DNA from: Bin87 sp965203985
Lineage (GTDB): Bacteria; Chloroflexota; Dehalococcoidia; Lucifugimonadales; UBA3495
Assembly: GCA_965203985.1 (NCBI GenBank)
Contig: CBDBDS010000013.1
Coordinates: 620,001-684,000 of the forward strand
DNA length: 64,000 nucleotides
Direction of reading: 5' to 3'
How positions within the stretch are numbered: the stretch's first letter is position 1; every line of letters starts with the position of its first letter. This document shows, piece after piece, positions 33,565 to 48,250 of the stretch. The notes below the pieces were generated by a model. That model was given only the letters and a program-made list of their open reading frames with translations, was not told the origin of the DNA and searched no databases. The translations under genes were made by a program, and so were the position numbers.

Positions 33565-34905
33565 ATGACCAACGTTACCGCCGGGCGGACCAGGCTGGCC
33601 CACGCCCTACCCTTCTACTACGGCTGGGTCATCGCGGGGAATGGGGTGGCGTTGAGCCTGTCCACCCGCACCGTGATGGCGGTGGCGACCCTCTCCGTTT
33701 TCGTGGTGCCGATGACCCAGTCCATGGGCTGGTCGGTGGGGATGTTCTCCGGCGCGGTCAGCCTGGGCGGGCTGGTCGCGGTCTTCATTTCGCCCATTGT
33801 GGGGAGGTGGCTGGACAAGTACGGAGCCGGCGCCATCCTGGGGATGGGTTCTCTCGCCACGGGTGTTCTGGCGATCGGGCTGGCCTTCGTCACCCATCCC
33901 CTGGCTTTCTATTTCCTGTACGTTCCGGGGCGGATGATCTTCTCCGGGCCCATGGAGATCGGGCTGCCCACGGCCATCAGCAACTGGTTCGTCCGGCGTC
34001 GTCCGCTGGGGCTGGCGGTGGATGCCGTCGGCAAGGGCGCCGGCCTGGCCATCGTGCCCTGGGCAATGCAGCTGATCATCACCGGTTATGACTGGCGAAC
34101 CGCGTGGGTGACCCTGGGGATCCTGACCCTGGCGCTGGGCGTCGTTCCGTCCCTGTTGCTGGTGGCCCGTCGGCCGGAGGATCTGGGCCTGGAACCCGAC
34201 CCGGCGCCGGCGCGGGAAGACGCTGCCAACCGTGATTCCGAACCCGCCAAAGGTTCCGGCAACTCGGGGAGTTTCACCGAGACCAACTTCACGGTGGGGC
34301 AGGCGCTGCGGACGCGCGCGTTCTGGATCCTGGCGATCTTTTCCGGCGCCGGGATGATGGTCCAGGCGGGGATCAGCCTGCACCAGGTCTCCCACTACAT
34401 CAGCCAGGGAGTTGACCCGCGGTTTGCCGCCATGAGCGCGAGCACCTTCGCCCTAGCCCAGATGCCGGCGAGCCTCTTCTGGGCGGCGTTGGCGCGGCGA
34501 ATGCCCATCCGGTTCCTGATGATGTCCGCGGCCTTCGTGGTGGCGCTGGCCGCGGCGGGAACGGTGGTGAGCGACTGGGTGCTGCCGGAATTGGTCTCGG
34601 CGGCGGGCGTCGGCTTCGGCGTGGGCGGCCTGCACCTGCTGATCCGCCTGGTGTGGGCGGACTACTACGGACGGCAGAACTTGGGGACAATCCGGGGCCT
34701 GACCATGTCGGTGCAGGTGGGCGGCCAGGCGCTGGGGCCGGTGATCGCCGGGTTCATGTTCGACTATTTCGACAGCTACCGAATACCGTTCGCGTTCTTC
34801 GCTGTGGCCGTGTTCCTCGCGGGGCTCTTGGCGCTGGCGGCCAAACCGCCCCAGCCCCCGGAACCGGAGCCTCCGCAGGAACCGGCGGGATTACCCCGCG
34901 AATAG
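33565..34905 (+). CDS. MFS transporter
   Basis: This protein of about 446 residues has 12 predicted membrane segments in two halves joined by a charged loop (residues about 205-255, with AREDAANRDSEPAKG). It opens FYYGWVIAGNGVALSLS, typical of the monocarboxylate/oxalate-formate antiporter-like MFS group. MFS loop motifs occur after helix 2 (GRWLDKYGAGAIL) and before helix 11. I prefer ATG 33565 (GGGGTAG upstream) to the ATG 24 bases earlier. Substrate unknown; the catabolic neighbours suggest an organic acid. Confidence 0.85.
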   Translation: MTNVTAGRTRLAHALPFYYGWVIAGNGVALSLSTRTVMAVATLSVFVVPMTQSMGWSVGMFSGAVSLGGLVAVFISPIVGRWLDKYGAGAILGMGSLATGVLAIGLAFVTHPLAFYFLYVPGRMIFSGPMEIGLPTAISNWFVRRRPLGLAVDAVGKGAGLAIVPWAMQLIITGYDWRTAWVTLGILTLALGVVPSLLLVARRPEDLGLEPDPAPAREDAANRDSEPAKGSGNSGSFTETNFTVGQALRTRAFWILAIFSGAGMMVQAGISLHQVSHYISQGVDPRFAAMSASTFALAQMPASLFWAALARRMPIRFLMMSAAFVVALAAAGTVVSDWVLPELVSAAGVGFGVGGLHLLIRLVWADYYGRQNLGTIRGLTMSVQVGGQALGPVIAGFMFDYFDSYRIPFAFFAVAVFLAGLLALAAKPPQPPEPEPPQEPAGLPRE

Positions 34906-34978
34906 TCAATTCGGCTTGGCACCTGCCAGTGAGCCGCCTCAGTCCCGGGAGGAGCTATGCAGTTGAAATTGCAAGCTC

Positions 34979-35170
34979 GTCATTCCTGCGAAAGCAGGAA
35001 TCCAGGTGTTTCATGGTGAACGAACCCGGAACAATGTTAACGATTTCGGTCACTGGATTCCCGCGAAAGCGGGAATGACGGATGTTATGACCTGGCAGGA
35101 TTGGGCGATCTCCATCACAGTACGGTTCCAATCCTGATAATCCCCAAATCTTGAAAATCCTGCTTCTGAC
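34979..35170. repeat. R3 core joined to an R2 half-copy
   Basis: 34979-35080 is an R3 core (GTCATTCCTGCGAAAGC ... GCGAAAGCGGGAATGAC). It is followed by an R2 right half ending AAATCCTGCTTCTGAC at 35170. The R2 left half is missing, apparently replaced by the R3 unit. Confidence 0.8.
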
Positions 35171-35254
35171 GTTTCCCCGCTGCAAACATTGTCACCATCG
35201 GTTGTGACGTGCGACAGGGATGCCAACCTCCCGCGCTGTGTTAAAATTCCGCCC

Positions 35255-39790
<4,536 letters not shown>

Positions 39791-39793
39791 GTC

Positions 39794-40098
39794 TCACGCA
39801 TACCCAGTCTGCCGCCAGGGACCGTCAGGATTACCAAGATTAGAGGATTTTCGGGATTTATGAACATCCTGAAAATCCCAAAATCCAGTAAATCCTGCTT
39901 CTGACATAGGACTTACGCAGTTGTGACCGTCATTCCGGCGAAAGCCGGAATCCAGTGCCCGAGATTGTTAACCATCGTTCCAATTCTTTCACACTGCGAC
40001 TTATAGACTCCGGCTTTCGCCGGAGTGACTGGTGTGGGATTTCAAGTGCGCAACTCCAATCCTGAAAATCCCAAAATCCGGTAAATCCTGATTCTGAC
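39794..40098. repeat. Repeat cluster: O end, R2, full R3, R2 half
   Basis: A degenerate O end (CTCACGCATACCCAGTCT) is followed by R2 (39824-39905), then a complete R3 (39907-40057, ends TAGGACTTACGCAGTT and AGTGCGCAACTCC). An R2 right half (about 40058-40098) ends ATTCTGAC, two bases before the next start codon. Confidence 0.82.
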
Positions 40099-40099
40099 A

Positions 40100-43000
40100 A
40101 TGACAACGGACAATCCCATGCACCAAGCCGGAAATCCCAGCCCGCCGCGTCTCATCATGGACCGCCTGTCTCCGGATCTTACCGGGGAACTCTGGCGGCT
40201 CATCAAAGCAGAGCAACTAGACGACGTTCTTGCTCCGGTAACCGTGGTTACCCCGACGCGGTACGCCGGCTTGGCCCTGCGCCAGGAGTTGGGACGCACT
40301 GGCTTCGCCAATGTCCGGTTCATGCCGGTGGCCGTGCTATCGGAACTGCTGGGCGCGGCCGCGCTGGAGCAGCAGGGCCGGAAGCCGCTGACCGGCGTGC
40401 TGGAGAACCTCGCGGTGCGGCAGGCGCTGTCGCAAACCGACGGCCCGTTGCGCGACGTATCCGAGCATCCCAGCACACAATCCAGCGTCCGCGCCGCGTT
40501 TCGCCAACTCCGCAACACCGATGCCGCGTTGTGTTCCGCTCTCGCCTCCCGTGGCGGCATCGCCGGCGAGATGGCCCGCTTGTACGACAGTTTTCGCCGG
40601 ATCACCGCTGACGAATGGTACGACGCGGAGGACCTGGCCGAGGCGGCGGCCGCAACGGTGAACGCCGGCGCCGCTCCCGGATTGGACGACCTGGGACTGA
40701 TCATCTTCCACCTGCCCCACGGCCTTTCGCCGGGCGAAGTCAGGTTGATGGAATCCCTGGCTGGGCAACACCGGTGCGCGGCCATCCTGGGCATCACTGG
40801 CGATACGGCCGCCGACGAGTCAACACTGGACCTGGCGGCCCGGCTGCGCGGGAAGACCGCTTCCTCAACCGCTCCCCCGGCTCCTGAATCAGACACTCCT
40901 TTGCCGGCCGGTCCAGCCCGATTGCACGTCGCGCCCACCGCCCACGACGAACTGCGCTGGGTGATCCGGCAGATCATGCGGGAAGTCAACGAGCGCGGCA
41001 CGCCGTTGCACCGCATGGCCATCCTCTATCGCATGGCCGATCCGTACGCCTCCCTGATCCGTGACGAGCTGCGCATGGCCGGGATCCCCATGGCCGGCCC
41101 CGACCGCGAGACGCTGGCCGGCACCGGCGTTGGCCGCACCCTGAGCGGCCTGCTGGAGTTGTGCGGCAGCGAGTTTCCCAGGTCCGAGGTGATGGGATGG
41201 CTCAGCAGTTGCCCGGTGCGGAACCCGGTCGGTACGGCCGCGAGTTTCAGCCCCAGCCGGTGGGACGTGGTTACCCGCAAGGCCGGCATCGTCAGCGGCC
41301 GGCGGCAGTGGCGCGACCGGCTCGACGCCCACGCCCAACGGCTGATCGCAGACGCGGACCGCCGGGAAACCGACGGCGAAACCAGCGTGTCCCGCGCCCG
41401 TGGCATGAGATCCGAGGCAGCCGCAGCGCGGGCTATCCAAGCCTTCATCGACAAACTCGCCGATGACCTGGATCCGCCGGCCGACGGCAGCCCCTGGCGC
41501 GAGTTTGCGGACTGGGCGAAAACCCTGTTGAACCGCTATCTGGCTACCGACATCAGCGAGGCTGACGGCGATGCCGCCGAACGCATCCGGAGATTGCTTG
41601 ACGAGTTCGCCGCCGCGGACAGCGTGCACAACGAGGCCACCCTGGCCGCATTCCGCCAGATGGTCGGCGAGATGATGATGGCCCCCTTCGGCCATCTCGG
41701 CCCCACCGGGCAGGGCGTGTTCGTGTCCTCTTTTGCGGGAGCGGCCGGCATGACCTTCGACGCCGTGTGGCTGGTCGGCATGATCGAAGGAGCGGTTCCA
41801 CCGTCGCCGCGCCGCGACCCTTTGTTGACGGAGCCCGACTGGTCCGCCGCCGGCGGCCGCGACCGTATCCAGATACGCATGGCGGAGGAGCGCTACGAGT
41901 ATCTCGCCGCCGTCGCGTCGGCATCGCGTCGCACCCTGACGTACCCGGCAGCGGACGCCGCGTCGCAGCGGCCGGCGTACCCATCGCGTTGGTTTCTTGA
42001 ACAGGCGTCGGCGTTGGCCGGCGGGCCGGTGCGCAGCGGCGATCTCGCCGGCTGGCGCGGACACGATTGGCTCACCGCCGATGATTCGCCCCAGCAGGCC
42101 CTGACCAATGCCGATGAAATCGCCCTGGCGGACGGGGCGGATTTCCGGCGCAAGCGACTGCTGGAATGGCGACGTGACGGGCGCACCCTTCCCAACCATC
42201 CCTACGCCCGGCGGGACCCCATGGCCCGAGCCCATCGATTGGCAAGCCAGCGTTCCTTGCGCCGGTTGACCGAATACGACGGGAACCTGTCGGGGATCGA
42301 AGAGATCGACGGCTTCAACATCCGCCCCGATGGAGCGCCCATTTCCCCCACGGCGCTGGAGACCTGGGCCGCCTGCCCGTACCGCTATTTCCTGGCCCAC
42401 GTTCTCCGGCTCGGCGCGCTGGACACTCCCGAGGAAATATTCACCATCAGCGCCTTGGACCGCGGCACGCTGGGCCACGAGATACTGGAGCGGTTCATCC
42501 GCGAGAGCCCGCAGGGCGGCCATCTCCCCGCGCCCGGGCAACCGTGGAGTCCCGCCGACCACGAACGGCTGATGAGCATCGCGGCGCAGAGCTTTCAGGA
42601 AGCGGAAACCCACGGCGTGACCGGCAAACGGCTGCTGTGGGAGATGGTCAAAACTGAAATCCTGTCCGACCTGGAGACTTTCCTCGAAGCGGACTCAATA
42701 CTGCGTGAGACCGGCGAAACGGCGGATGTACGAGTCGAGACCAGGTTCGGATTCAGTGGTGATTCAACCGAGGTTATCGACCCTGATTCCGGGATCCGCT
42801 TCCGGGGAATGATCGACCGCATGGACATCAGCGGCGACGGCAAAGCGGTGCTGGTGGTCGACTACAAGACCGGTAGCGCGGACCCGTACAAGGGCCTGGA
42901 CGACGACCCAATCGACCAGGGTCGCCGGCTGCAACTTGCCGTTTATTCGCTGGCGGCCCGCGCGTTGTTCCCCGAAGCGGACTCCGTTTCCGCTGCCTAC

Positions 43001-43300
43001 TGGTTCAGCACCAACCGGGGCCGATTTCAGTTCGCCCCTTCCGCGCATCTCAACATGGCAGACGAAGCCGTCGCCGCAAGGTTCCGTGAGGGCATCGCCG
43101 GCATCGTGGGCGGCATCAACGGAGGAATCTTCCCCGCTAACCCCGGCCCGCCGGCCCGTTACGGCCCATCCAATTGCCAGTATTGCGATTTTGATGCCGT
43201 CTGCCCCACGCGCCGCGCCGACCTCTGGGAGCGCAAGAAGTCCGATACCGTCCTTGCCGGCTATCTGCAACTGGCGGAACCCGACGGGGAGGGCGACTGA
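40100..43300 (+). CDS. addB: AddB-type helicase-nuclease subunit (double-strand break repair)
   Basis: A 1066-residue protein with an inactive helicase-like N-terminus and a C-terminal PD-(D/E)xK nuclease. Nuclease residues include Asp921 and Lys923 in LVVDYKTG, with GTLGHEILERFI upstream. Four cysteines (759, 1026, 1029, 1035; first in AACPYRYF, rest in CQYCDFDAVC) form the iron-sulfur staple diagnostic of AddB. No Walker A is visible at the N-terminus (TPTRYAGLALR), as in the AddB type that only scans DNA. Its stop overlaps the AddA start by one base. The start abuts an R2 repeat and lacks a ribosome binding site; ATG 40118 or 40157 are alternatives. Confidence 0.88.
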   Translation: MTTDNPMHQAGNPSPPRLIMDRLSPDLTGELWRLIKAEQLDDVLAPVTVVTPTRYAGLALRQELGRTGFANVRFMPVAVLSELLGAAALEQQGRKPLTGVLENLAVRQALSQTDGPLRDVSEHPSTQSSVRAAFRQLRNTDAALCSALASRGGIAGEMARLYDSFRRITADEWYDAEDLAEAAAATVNAGAAPGLDDLGLIIFHLPHGLSPGEVRLMESLAGQHRCAAILGITGDTAADESTLDLAARLRGKTASSTAPPAPESDTPLPAGPARLHVAPTAHDELRWVIRQIMREVNERGTPLHRMAILYRMADPYASLIRDELRMAGIPMAGPDRETLAGTGVGRTLSGLLELCGSEFPRSEVMGWLSSCPVRNPVGTAASFSPSRWDVVTRKAGIVSGRRQWRDRLDAHAQRLIADADRRETDGETSVSRARGMRSEAAAARAIQAFIDKLADDLDPPADGSPWREFADWAKTLLNRYLATDISEADGDAAERIRRLLDEFAAADSVHNEATLAAFRQMVGEMMMAPFGHLGPTGQGVFVSSFAGAAGMTFDAVWLVGMIEGAVPPSPRRDPLLTEPDWSAAGGRDRIQIRMAEERYEYLAAVASASRRTLTYPAADAASQRPAYPSRWFLEQASALAGGPVRSGDLAGWRGHDWLTADDSPQQALTNADEIALADGADFRRKRLLEWRRDGRTLPNHPYARRDPMARAHRLASQRSLRRLTEYDGNLSGIEEIDGFNIRPDGAPISPTALETWAACPYRYFLAHVLRLGALDTPEEIFTISALDRGTLGHEILERFIRESPQGGHLPAPGQPWSPADHERLMSIAAQSFQEAETHGVTGKRLLWEMVKTEILSDLETFLEADSILRETGETADVRVETRFGFSGDSTEVIDPDSGIRFRGMIDRMDISGDGKAVLVVDYKTGSADPYKGLDDDPIDQGRRLQLAVYSLAARALFPEADSVSAAYWFSTNRGRFQFAPSAHLNMADEAVAARFREGIAGIVGGINGGIFPANPGPPARYGPSNCQYCDFDAVCPTRRADLWERKKSDTVLAGYLQLAEPDGEGD

Positions 43301-46300
43301 TGACCACCGTGCCCGGCGTCACCACCGGCAACCGTCTCACCGACTTTGTTCCCGTCGATGACGACGCCAGGAAAACCATTCGAGACGACCTGGGCGCGAC
43401 GCTGTTCGTCGAGGCCAGCGCGGGCACCGGCAAAACCACCAGCCTCGTCCAGCGAGTGACCAACCTGGTAGCCACCGGGACGACCACCCTGGATCGGATC
43501 GCCGCCATCACCTTCACCGAAGCCGCCGCCGCCGAGCTGAGAGATCGCATCCGTTCCGAGCTGGAAAAGGCGTCCGGCGACGACCAGCGCGACCCGGCGG
43601 AGCGCGACCGCTGTCACCAGGGTATCGCCGACCTGGACCAGGCGGACATCTGCACCCTCCACGCTTTCGCCGGCGGCCTGTTGCGCGAACGCCCCCTGGA
43701 GGCCGGACTGCCGCCGTCCTTCGAGACCAGCGACGAGATCCTCGCCGGCATCAAATTCGAGGAGCAGTGGCGCGATTGGCTTGACCGCCATCTCGATGGC
43801 GAAACCGGACTGGCGCCCCACCTGGCATTGGCCCTCACTCTGGGCTTGACCCTGAATCACCTGAGAACCATCGCCCGGGCGTTCCACCAGAACTACAGCG
43901 ACCTGTCAGAAGTCAGTTTCGGCGTATCGGAAAGCCCGCATCCGTCCGCGATGGAACCAATCCTTGAGGCGGCGCCCGAGCTGGAAAGGCTGTGCCGCTA
44001 CTCGAAGAACGGCCCGGGCGACCCGCTGTACGACCACGTCCAGAACCGGCTGGCGCTGCTCCGCCACCAACCGGCAACCGTCACCGGCCCGGCCGACGAT
44101 TATCGCCTCCTGCTGGGCCTGCTGCCCCTGCGCCAGAGCCGAGGCCGCCAGGGAGACTGGAACACCGACCCGGACAGCGGCCGGAATGCCTGCGCCGCCC
44201 TCAAGGACATCCTCAGCGACCTGGATCAGCAGGCCAACGATCAAATCCAAAACGCCCGCCGCACGGCGCTGCTGCCCATTCTCGAGGACCTGCGGCTGTT
44301 GGTGCTGGAATACGCGCGCCAGCGCCGCGCCGAGGGTCGGGCGGAGTTTCACGATCTGCTGGTGTGGGCCTGTGAACTGCTGCGGGACAACGCGCCGGCC
44401 CGCGACTACTTCCGCAACCGTTACACCCATCTGCTGATCGACGAGGCCCAGGACACCGACCCGATCCAGGCCGAAATCGCAACGCTGCTGGCCGCGCCGG
44501 CCCATGCCGTGACCTCGGACGATAACCAGCCGATCCCCTGGGATCAGGTCAGCCCTGAACCGGGCAAGCTGTTCGTGGTCGGAGATCCCAAGCAATCAAT
44601 CTACCGTTTCCGCCGCGCCGACGTCGGGCAGATGCAACGCCTGCAATGGAGCATGGAACGTTCCGGCGGCCGAACCCTCAAGCTGGTGCAGAACTTCCGC
44701 TCCCAGACACCCGTCATCGGTTGGGTCAATCACCTGTTCGAGCAGTGGATGCAGGAACCCCATGCCGCCGGTGACGACAACGGGGATTCCCAAGCCGGGT
44801 ACGACGCAATGTCCGCCCTCTGGGTCGGTGACACCGGAAATCCCTACTGCCCCCGAGTGTGGACGCTGGGCGACGAAGCCGTCGACGCTCCCGTCGGAGA
44901 AATCCGACAGGAAGAAGCGCGGGAGATCGGCCTCCTGCTCCGTCAGATGGTGGCCGAGCAATGGGAAACCCTGGACCAGCCAGCAACCGACAGCAACGGA
45001 TGCGAGATCTACCGCCCAGTGCGCTATTCGGACGTGTGCATCCTCATGCCCCGCCGCACCGGACTGGCATCGCTGGAGCGCGGGCTGGAAAACGCCGACA
45101 TACCCTACCGCCTGGAAAGCGCGTCCCTGGTGTTCGAGACCCAGGAGATCCGCGACCTGCTGAACTGCCTGAAAGCCATCGATGACCCCGCGGACCAGGT
45201 GGCCACGGTGGCCGCGCTGCGCTCTCCCGCCTTCGGATGCAGCGATGCCGACCTGCTGCGCCACCGCGCCCGGGGCGGCAGTTTCGACTACCTGAGCAAC
45301 GCTTCACCGGACCGGGGCGACGACGCGGCGCTTGACGCATTCAACGTGTTGCGGTCGTTCCACCGCGCCCGCCTGGACGAAGCCACCGCGGCGTTGATCG
45401 ACCGGTTCGTCCGCGAGCGCGAACTGATGGAATCGGCCGTCGGACACCCCCGGATGCGGGAGCAGTGGCGCCGCTATCGGTTCCTGGTGGAACAGGCGGG
45501 GCAATTCAGCCGGGCCGGCGGCGGCACGCTGCGCGCCTTCCTCCAGTGGGTGGACGACCAGATCAGCGAAGGCGCCCGCGTCACCGAGTCCCCCGTCCCG
45601 GAATCGGACGAAGACGCCGTGCGGGTGATGACCATTCACGGCGCCAAGGGCCTGGAGTTTCCCGTGGTGATCCTCACCGGCATCAATTCGGCGCCGGCCC
45701 GGGGCGGCAATTCCGTCATCGTGGACCGGGGTAGCGGCCGGGTGGAGGTTGGCGTTGGTTCTGCGGGCAAGCGGTTCGCCACGCCCGGTTTCGAGGAACT
45801 GGCTGAAATCGACAACCGCATGTCTGCCGCAGAGCACATCCGCCTCATGTACGTGGCGACCACCAGGGCCCGGGACCACCTGGTGCTGAGCATGCGCCGG
45901 CCGTCCAAAGGCCAAAAAACAACCGCCGCCGTTATCGCGGGATACCTGGAGAACCACGCGGAACTGTGGGAAGCGGTGGAGCTCAACGAGGCGGCGGCGT
46001 TGGCTGAATCCCGACCCGCCGGCGAGGCTGAACCCCGTGTGCTCGATGAATCCCTGCATTCAACGGAGCATCTGGACCAGTGGGTGGCAGACCGGAATCG
46101 CGCCGTCGCAGAACTCAGTCGCCCCCGGTTCGTCGCCGCCACCGGACTTTCGCGGGCGTACCGGGATGAAGAAGCAGAGCAGGACAGCCCCGAGCCCTGG
46201 CGGCGCGGCCGGGCGGGCACCTCGGTGGGACGCGCCGTCCACGCGGTGTTGCAATCCATCGACCTTGCAAGCGGCGCCGACGTCGAACACCGGGCCCGGG

Positions 46301-46740
46301 CGCAGGCCGTGGCCGAGGGTGTCCCGGACCGTGAGGAGGAGATCGCCCGGCTGGCGAAAGTCGCCGTGCAGAGCGACATCGTCCGGCGCGCCGTGGCGTC
46401 GCAACGAATCTGGCGCGAAGTCCCGGTGGCCGCGCCCGTCGGCGACGGTTCGCTGCACGGGTTCATCGACCTGCTGTTCGAGGAACGGGACGGCCTGGTG
46501 GTGGTGGACTACAAGACCGACGCCGTTACCGAGGCACAGCTGCCGGAGGTCGTAGACCGATACCGTTTGCAGGGAGGAGCCTACGCCCACGCCATCGCCC
46601 AGATCACCGGCAAGCGGGTCAAGGAGATGGTGTTCCTATACCTGCAGCCGAAGAGCGAGGTTGCGCTTCGGAACCTTGGCGACGCCATGGTCGACGCACG
46701 GGCCGCAGCCCAGTCGCTGCTGTCCAGGGACGCCGCCTGA
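43300..46740 (+). CDS. addA: AddA-type helicase-nuclease (UvrD family)
   Basis: A 1146-residue superfamily 1A helicase with C-terminal nuclease. Motif I is EASAGTGKTTSLV (residues 38-50), Ia AITFTEAAAAELR, II LLIDEAQDTDP (Asp381, Glu382), III VVGDPKQSIYRFRRAD, V MTIHGAKGLEFPVVIL, and VI LMYVATTRARDHLVL. The nuclease has Asp1070-Tyr-Lys1072 in VVVDYKTD and the QxxxY-like RYRLQGGAYAHAI. With AddB it resects double-strand breaks for RecA loading, regulated by Chi-like sites. It is translationally coupled to addB. Confidence 0.93.
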   Translation: MTTVPGVTTGNRLTDFVPVDDDARKTIRDDLGATLFVEASAGTGKTTSLVQRVTNLVATGTTTLDRIAAITFTEAAAAELRDRIRSELEKASGDDQRDPAERDRCHQGIADLDQADICTLHAFAGGLLRERPLEAGLPPSFETSDEILAGIKFEEQWRDWLDRHLDGETGLAPHLALALTLGLTLNHLRTIARAFHQNYSDLSEVSFGVSESPHPSAMEPILEAAPELERLCRYSKNGPGDPLYDHVQNRLALLRHQPATVTGPADDYRLLLGLLPLRQSRGRQGDWNTDPDSGRNACAALKDILSDLDQQANDQIQNARRTALLPILEDLRLLVLEYARQRRAEGRAEFHDLLVWACELLRDNAPARDYFRNRYTHLLIDEAQDTDPIQAEIATLLAAPAHAVTSDDNQPIPWDQVSPEPGKLFVVGDPKQSIYRFRRADVGQMQRLQWSMERSGGRTLKLVQNFRSQTPVIGWVNHLFEQWMQEPHAAGDDNGDSQAGYDAMSALWVGDTGNPYCPRVWTLGDEAVDAPVGEIRQEEAREIGLLLRQMVAEQWETLDQPATDSNGCEIYRPVRYSDVCILMPRRTGLASLERGLENADIPYRLESASLVFETQEIRDLLNCLKAIDDPADQVATVAALRSPAFGCSDADLLRHRARGGSFDYLSNASPDRGDDAALDAFNVLRSFHRARLDEATAALIDRFVRERELMESAVGHPRMREQWRRYRFLVEQAGQFSRAGGGTLRAFLQWVDDQISEGARVTESPVPESDEDAVRVMTIHGAKGLEFPVVILTGINSAPARGGNSVIVDRGSGRVEVGVGSAGKRFATPGFEELAEIDNRMSAAEHIRLMYVATTRARDHLVLSMRRPSKGQKTTAAVIAGYLENHAELWEAVELNEAAALAESRPAGEAEPRVLDESLHSTEHLDQWVADRNRAVAELSRPRFVAATGLSRAYRDEEAEQDSPEPWRRGRAGTSVGRAVHAVLQSIDLASGADVEHRARAQAVAEGVPDREEEIARLAKVAVQSDIVRRAVASQRIWREVPVAAPVGDGSLHGFIDLLFEERDGLVVVDYKTDAVTEAQLPEVVDRYRLQGGAYAHAIAQITGKRVKEMVFLYLQPKSEVALRNLGDAMVDARAAAQSLLSRDAA

Positions 46741-46742
46741 TC

Positions 46743-46972
46743 CTCACGCGTACCTACACTCGTTCTGTAATGGGGCTTACGCAGTTGGGAGCCTTTACAG
46801 TCGTCATTCCCGCGAAAGCGGGAATCCAGTGGCCGAAATCGTTAACCATGTTCCAGATTCGTTCACCATGAAGTCAATGGATTCCTGCTTTCGCAGGAAT
46901 GACGGGTTTGTAATTTCAAGTGCGTAACTACTATGTCATTGCGAGCGCGGCGCGGCAATCTCGCTGTCACCG
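46743..46972. repeat. Repeat cluster: O end, R3, C half
   Basis: An O end (CTCACGCGTACCTACACT) is followed by R3 (46771-46930, ends GGGGCTTACGCAGTT and AAGTGCGTAACTA). Then comes half of a C palindrome (GTCATTGCGAGCGCGGCG, 46934-46972). Confidence 0.8.
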
Positions 46973-46991
46973 GGGCCCTCGTTCTGGCATT

Positions 46992-48236
46992 TCAGTCAAA
47001 CGCGCCGGCGATGGCGCACTCGTCCACCTCGTCGTCGGACATCCCCAGCAATTCGCGCAGCACGTAGGTCATGTCCGCCGCGAAGGCCGGCGCGCCCCTG
47101 GTCACGCTGCCCGGCGTGCGCGACATCTTGTAAGGGGCGCTCTCGATGATCCGCACCTCTCCCTGGTGATCCGGAACGCGCCGGAAGAAACCCCGCTCCT
47201 TCAACTGCGGATCCCTGGACAAGTCTTCCCCCGTCTGCACAACCCCAGCCGCGACCCCTGCGGACTGGAGCAGGGCCATCGCCTCTTCAGCGGTGTGTTG
47301 AGCAGTCCAGGAATTCACCAACGCATCCAGCGCGTCGGCGTTGCGCTCACGTGCATGGCTGGTGGCGAATCGTTCGTCCTGGGTCCATTGAGGGCAGCCC
47401 AGCGCCCCCACGAAGGCGCGCCATTCCTCGTCGGTGAAAACGGAGATAGCCACCCACCGGTCCTCTCCCTGGCACCGGTACGCGCCGTGGGGCGCTCCAC
47501 CGCCATGGGCCGGGCGGTTGCCGGTCCGCGTCGACACGGCGGCAGACCCGTTGACGCTCATGTCCAGCGCCAGAGTATCCAGCAGCGACGTCAGCGACGT
47601 CAGCGACTCGAACTGCGAGACGTCCAACCACTGCCCGCGTCCCGTCCGCGACCGGTGGAGCAGCGCCAGCAGCACCGCCTGTGCGCCGGCCATGCCGCCC
47701 ACGGCGTCGCTGTACGCGCTGGCTGGCCCGCTGGGGTCGGTGTCGGGAAACCCCGTTAGCTCAGTGAACCCCGACCACGCCTGAAGCGTCTGGCCGTAGC
47801 TGACCCGGTCCTTCCACGGCCCGGTGCGGCCTAAACCGGACATACTCAGCATAATCACGCTGGGATTGATGGTCCTGATGGAATCGTAATCCAGGCCCCA
47901 CGAGGGCATCACCCGCCCACTGAAATTTTCCGCCACCACGTCGGACACCGCAACCAGCCTTTTGGCAATGTCGATGCCCTGCGTCGTCTTCATGTTCAGC
48001 GATATGGACAGCTTGCCGGCGTTCCAGTTGTGCCGCTGCCCCAACCCCCGTGCCGTGGCCGACGCCGGCCCGCCCACCACGGACAGCGCGTTGTTCGACT
48101 CGACCTTGATCACCTCCGCGCCCTGGTCGGAGAGGATCCGCGTCGCCGACGGCCCGGCATGAATCCAGGTGAAGTCCAGCACCCGGATACCCTGCAGGGC
48201 GAGGCCGGTCGGTTGGTGTGTGTAGTTGTCGTTCAT
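46992..48236 (-). CDS. Family III CoA-transferase (CaiB/BaiF)
   Basis: A 414-residue family III acyl-CoA transferase, which moves CoA between carboxylates through an aspartyl-CoA thioester. The catalytic Asp is Asp177 in SAYSDAVGG, at the expected distance before LLALLHRSRTGRGQWLDVS. Other signatures: GIRVLDFTWIHAGP, DQGAEVIKVES, and SMSGLGRTGPWKDR. A second, divergent family member lies just upstream on the same strand. Substrates are unknown; carnitine, formate/oxalate or bile-acid type reactions are family precedents. ATG 48236 is preferred over 48248. Confidence 0.9.
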   Translation of the reverse strand: MNDNYTHQPTGLALQGIRVLDFTWIHAGPSATRILSDQGAEVIKVESNNALSVVGGPASATARGLGQRHNWNAGKLSISLNMKTTQGIDIAKRLVAVSDVVAENFSGRVMPSWGLDYDSIRTINPSVIMLSMSGLGRTGPWKDRVSYGQTLQAWSGFTELTGFPDTDPSGPASAYSDAVGGMAGAQAVLLALLHRSRTGRGQWLDVSQFESLTSLTSLLDTLALDMSVNGSAAVSTRTGNRPAHGGGAPHGAYRCQGEDRWVAISVFTDEEWRAFVGALGCPQWTQDERFATSHARERNADALDALVNSWTAQHTAEEAMALLQSAGVAAGVVQTGEDLSRDPQLKERGFFRRVPDHQGEVRIIESAPYKMSRTPGSVTRGAPAFAADMTYVLRELLGMSDDEVDECAIAGAFD

Positions 48237-48250
48237 TGCCCCACGCATTC

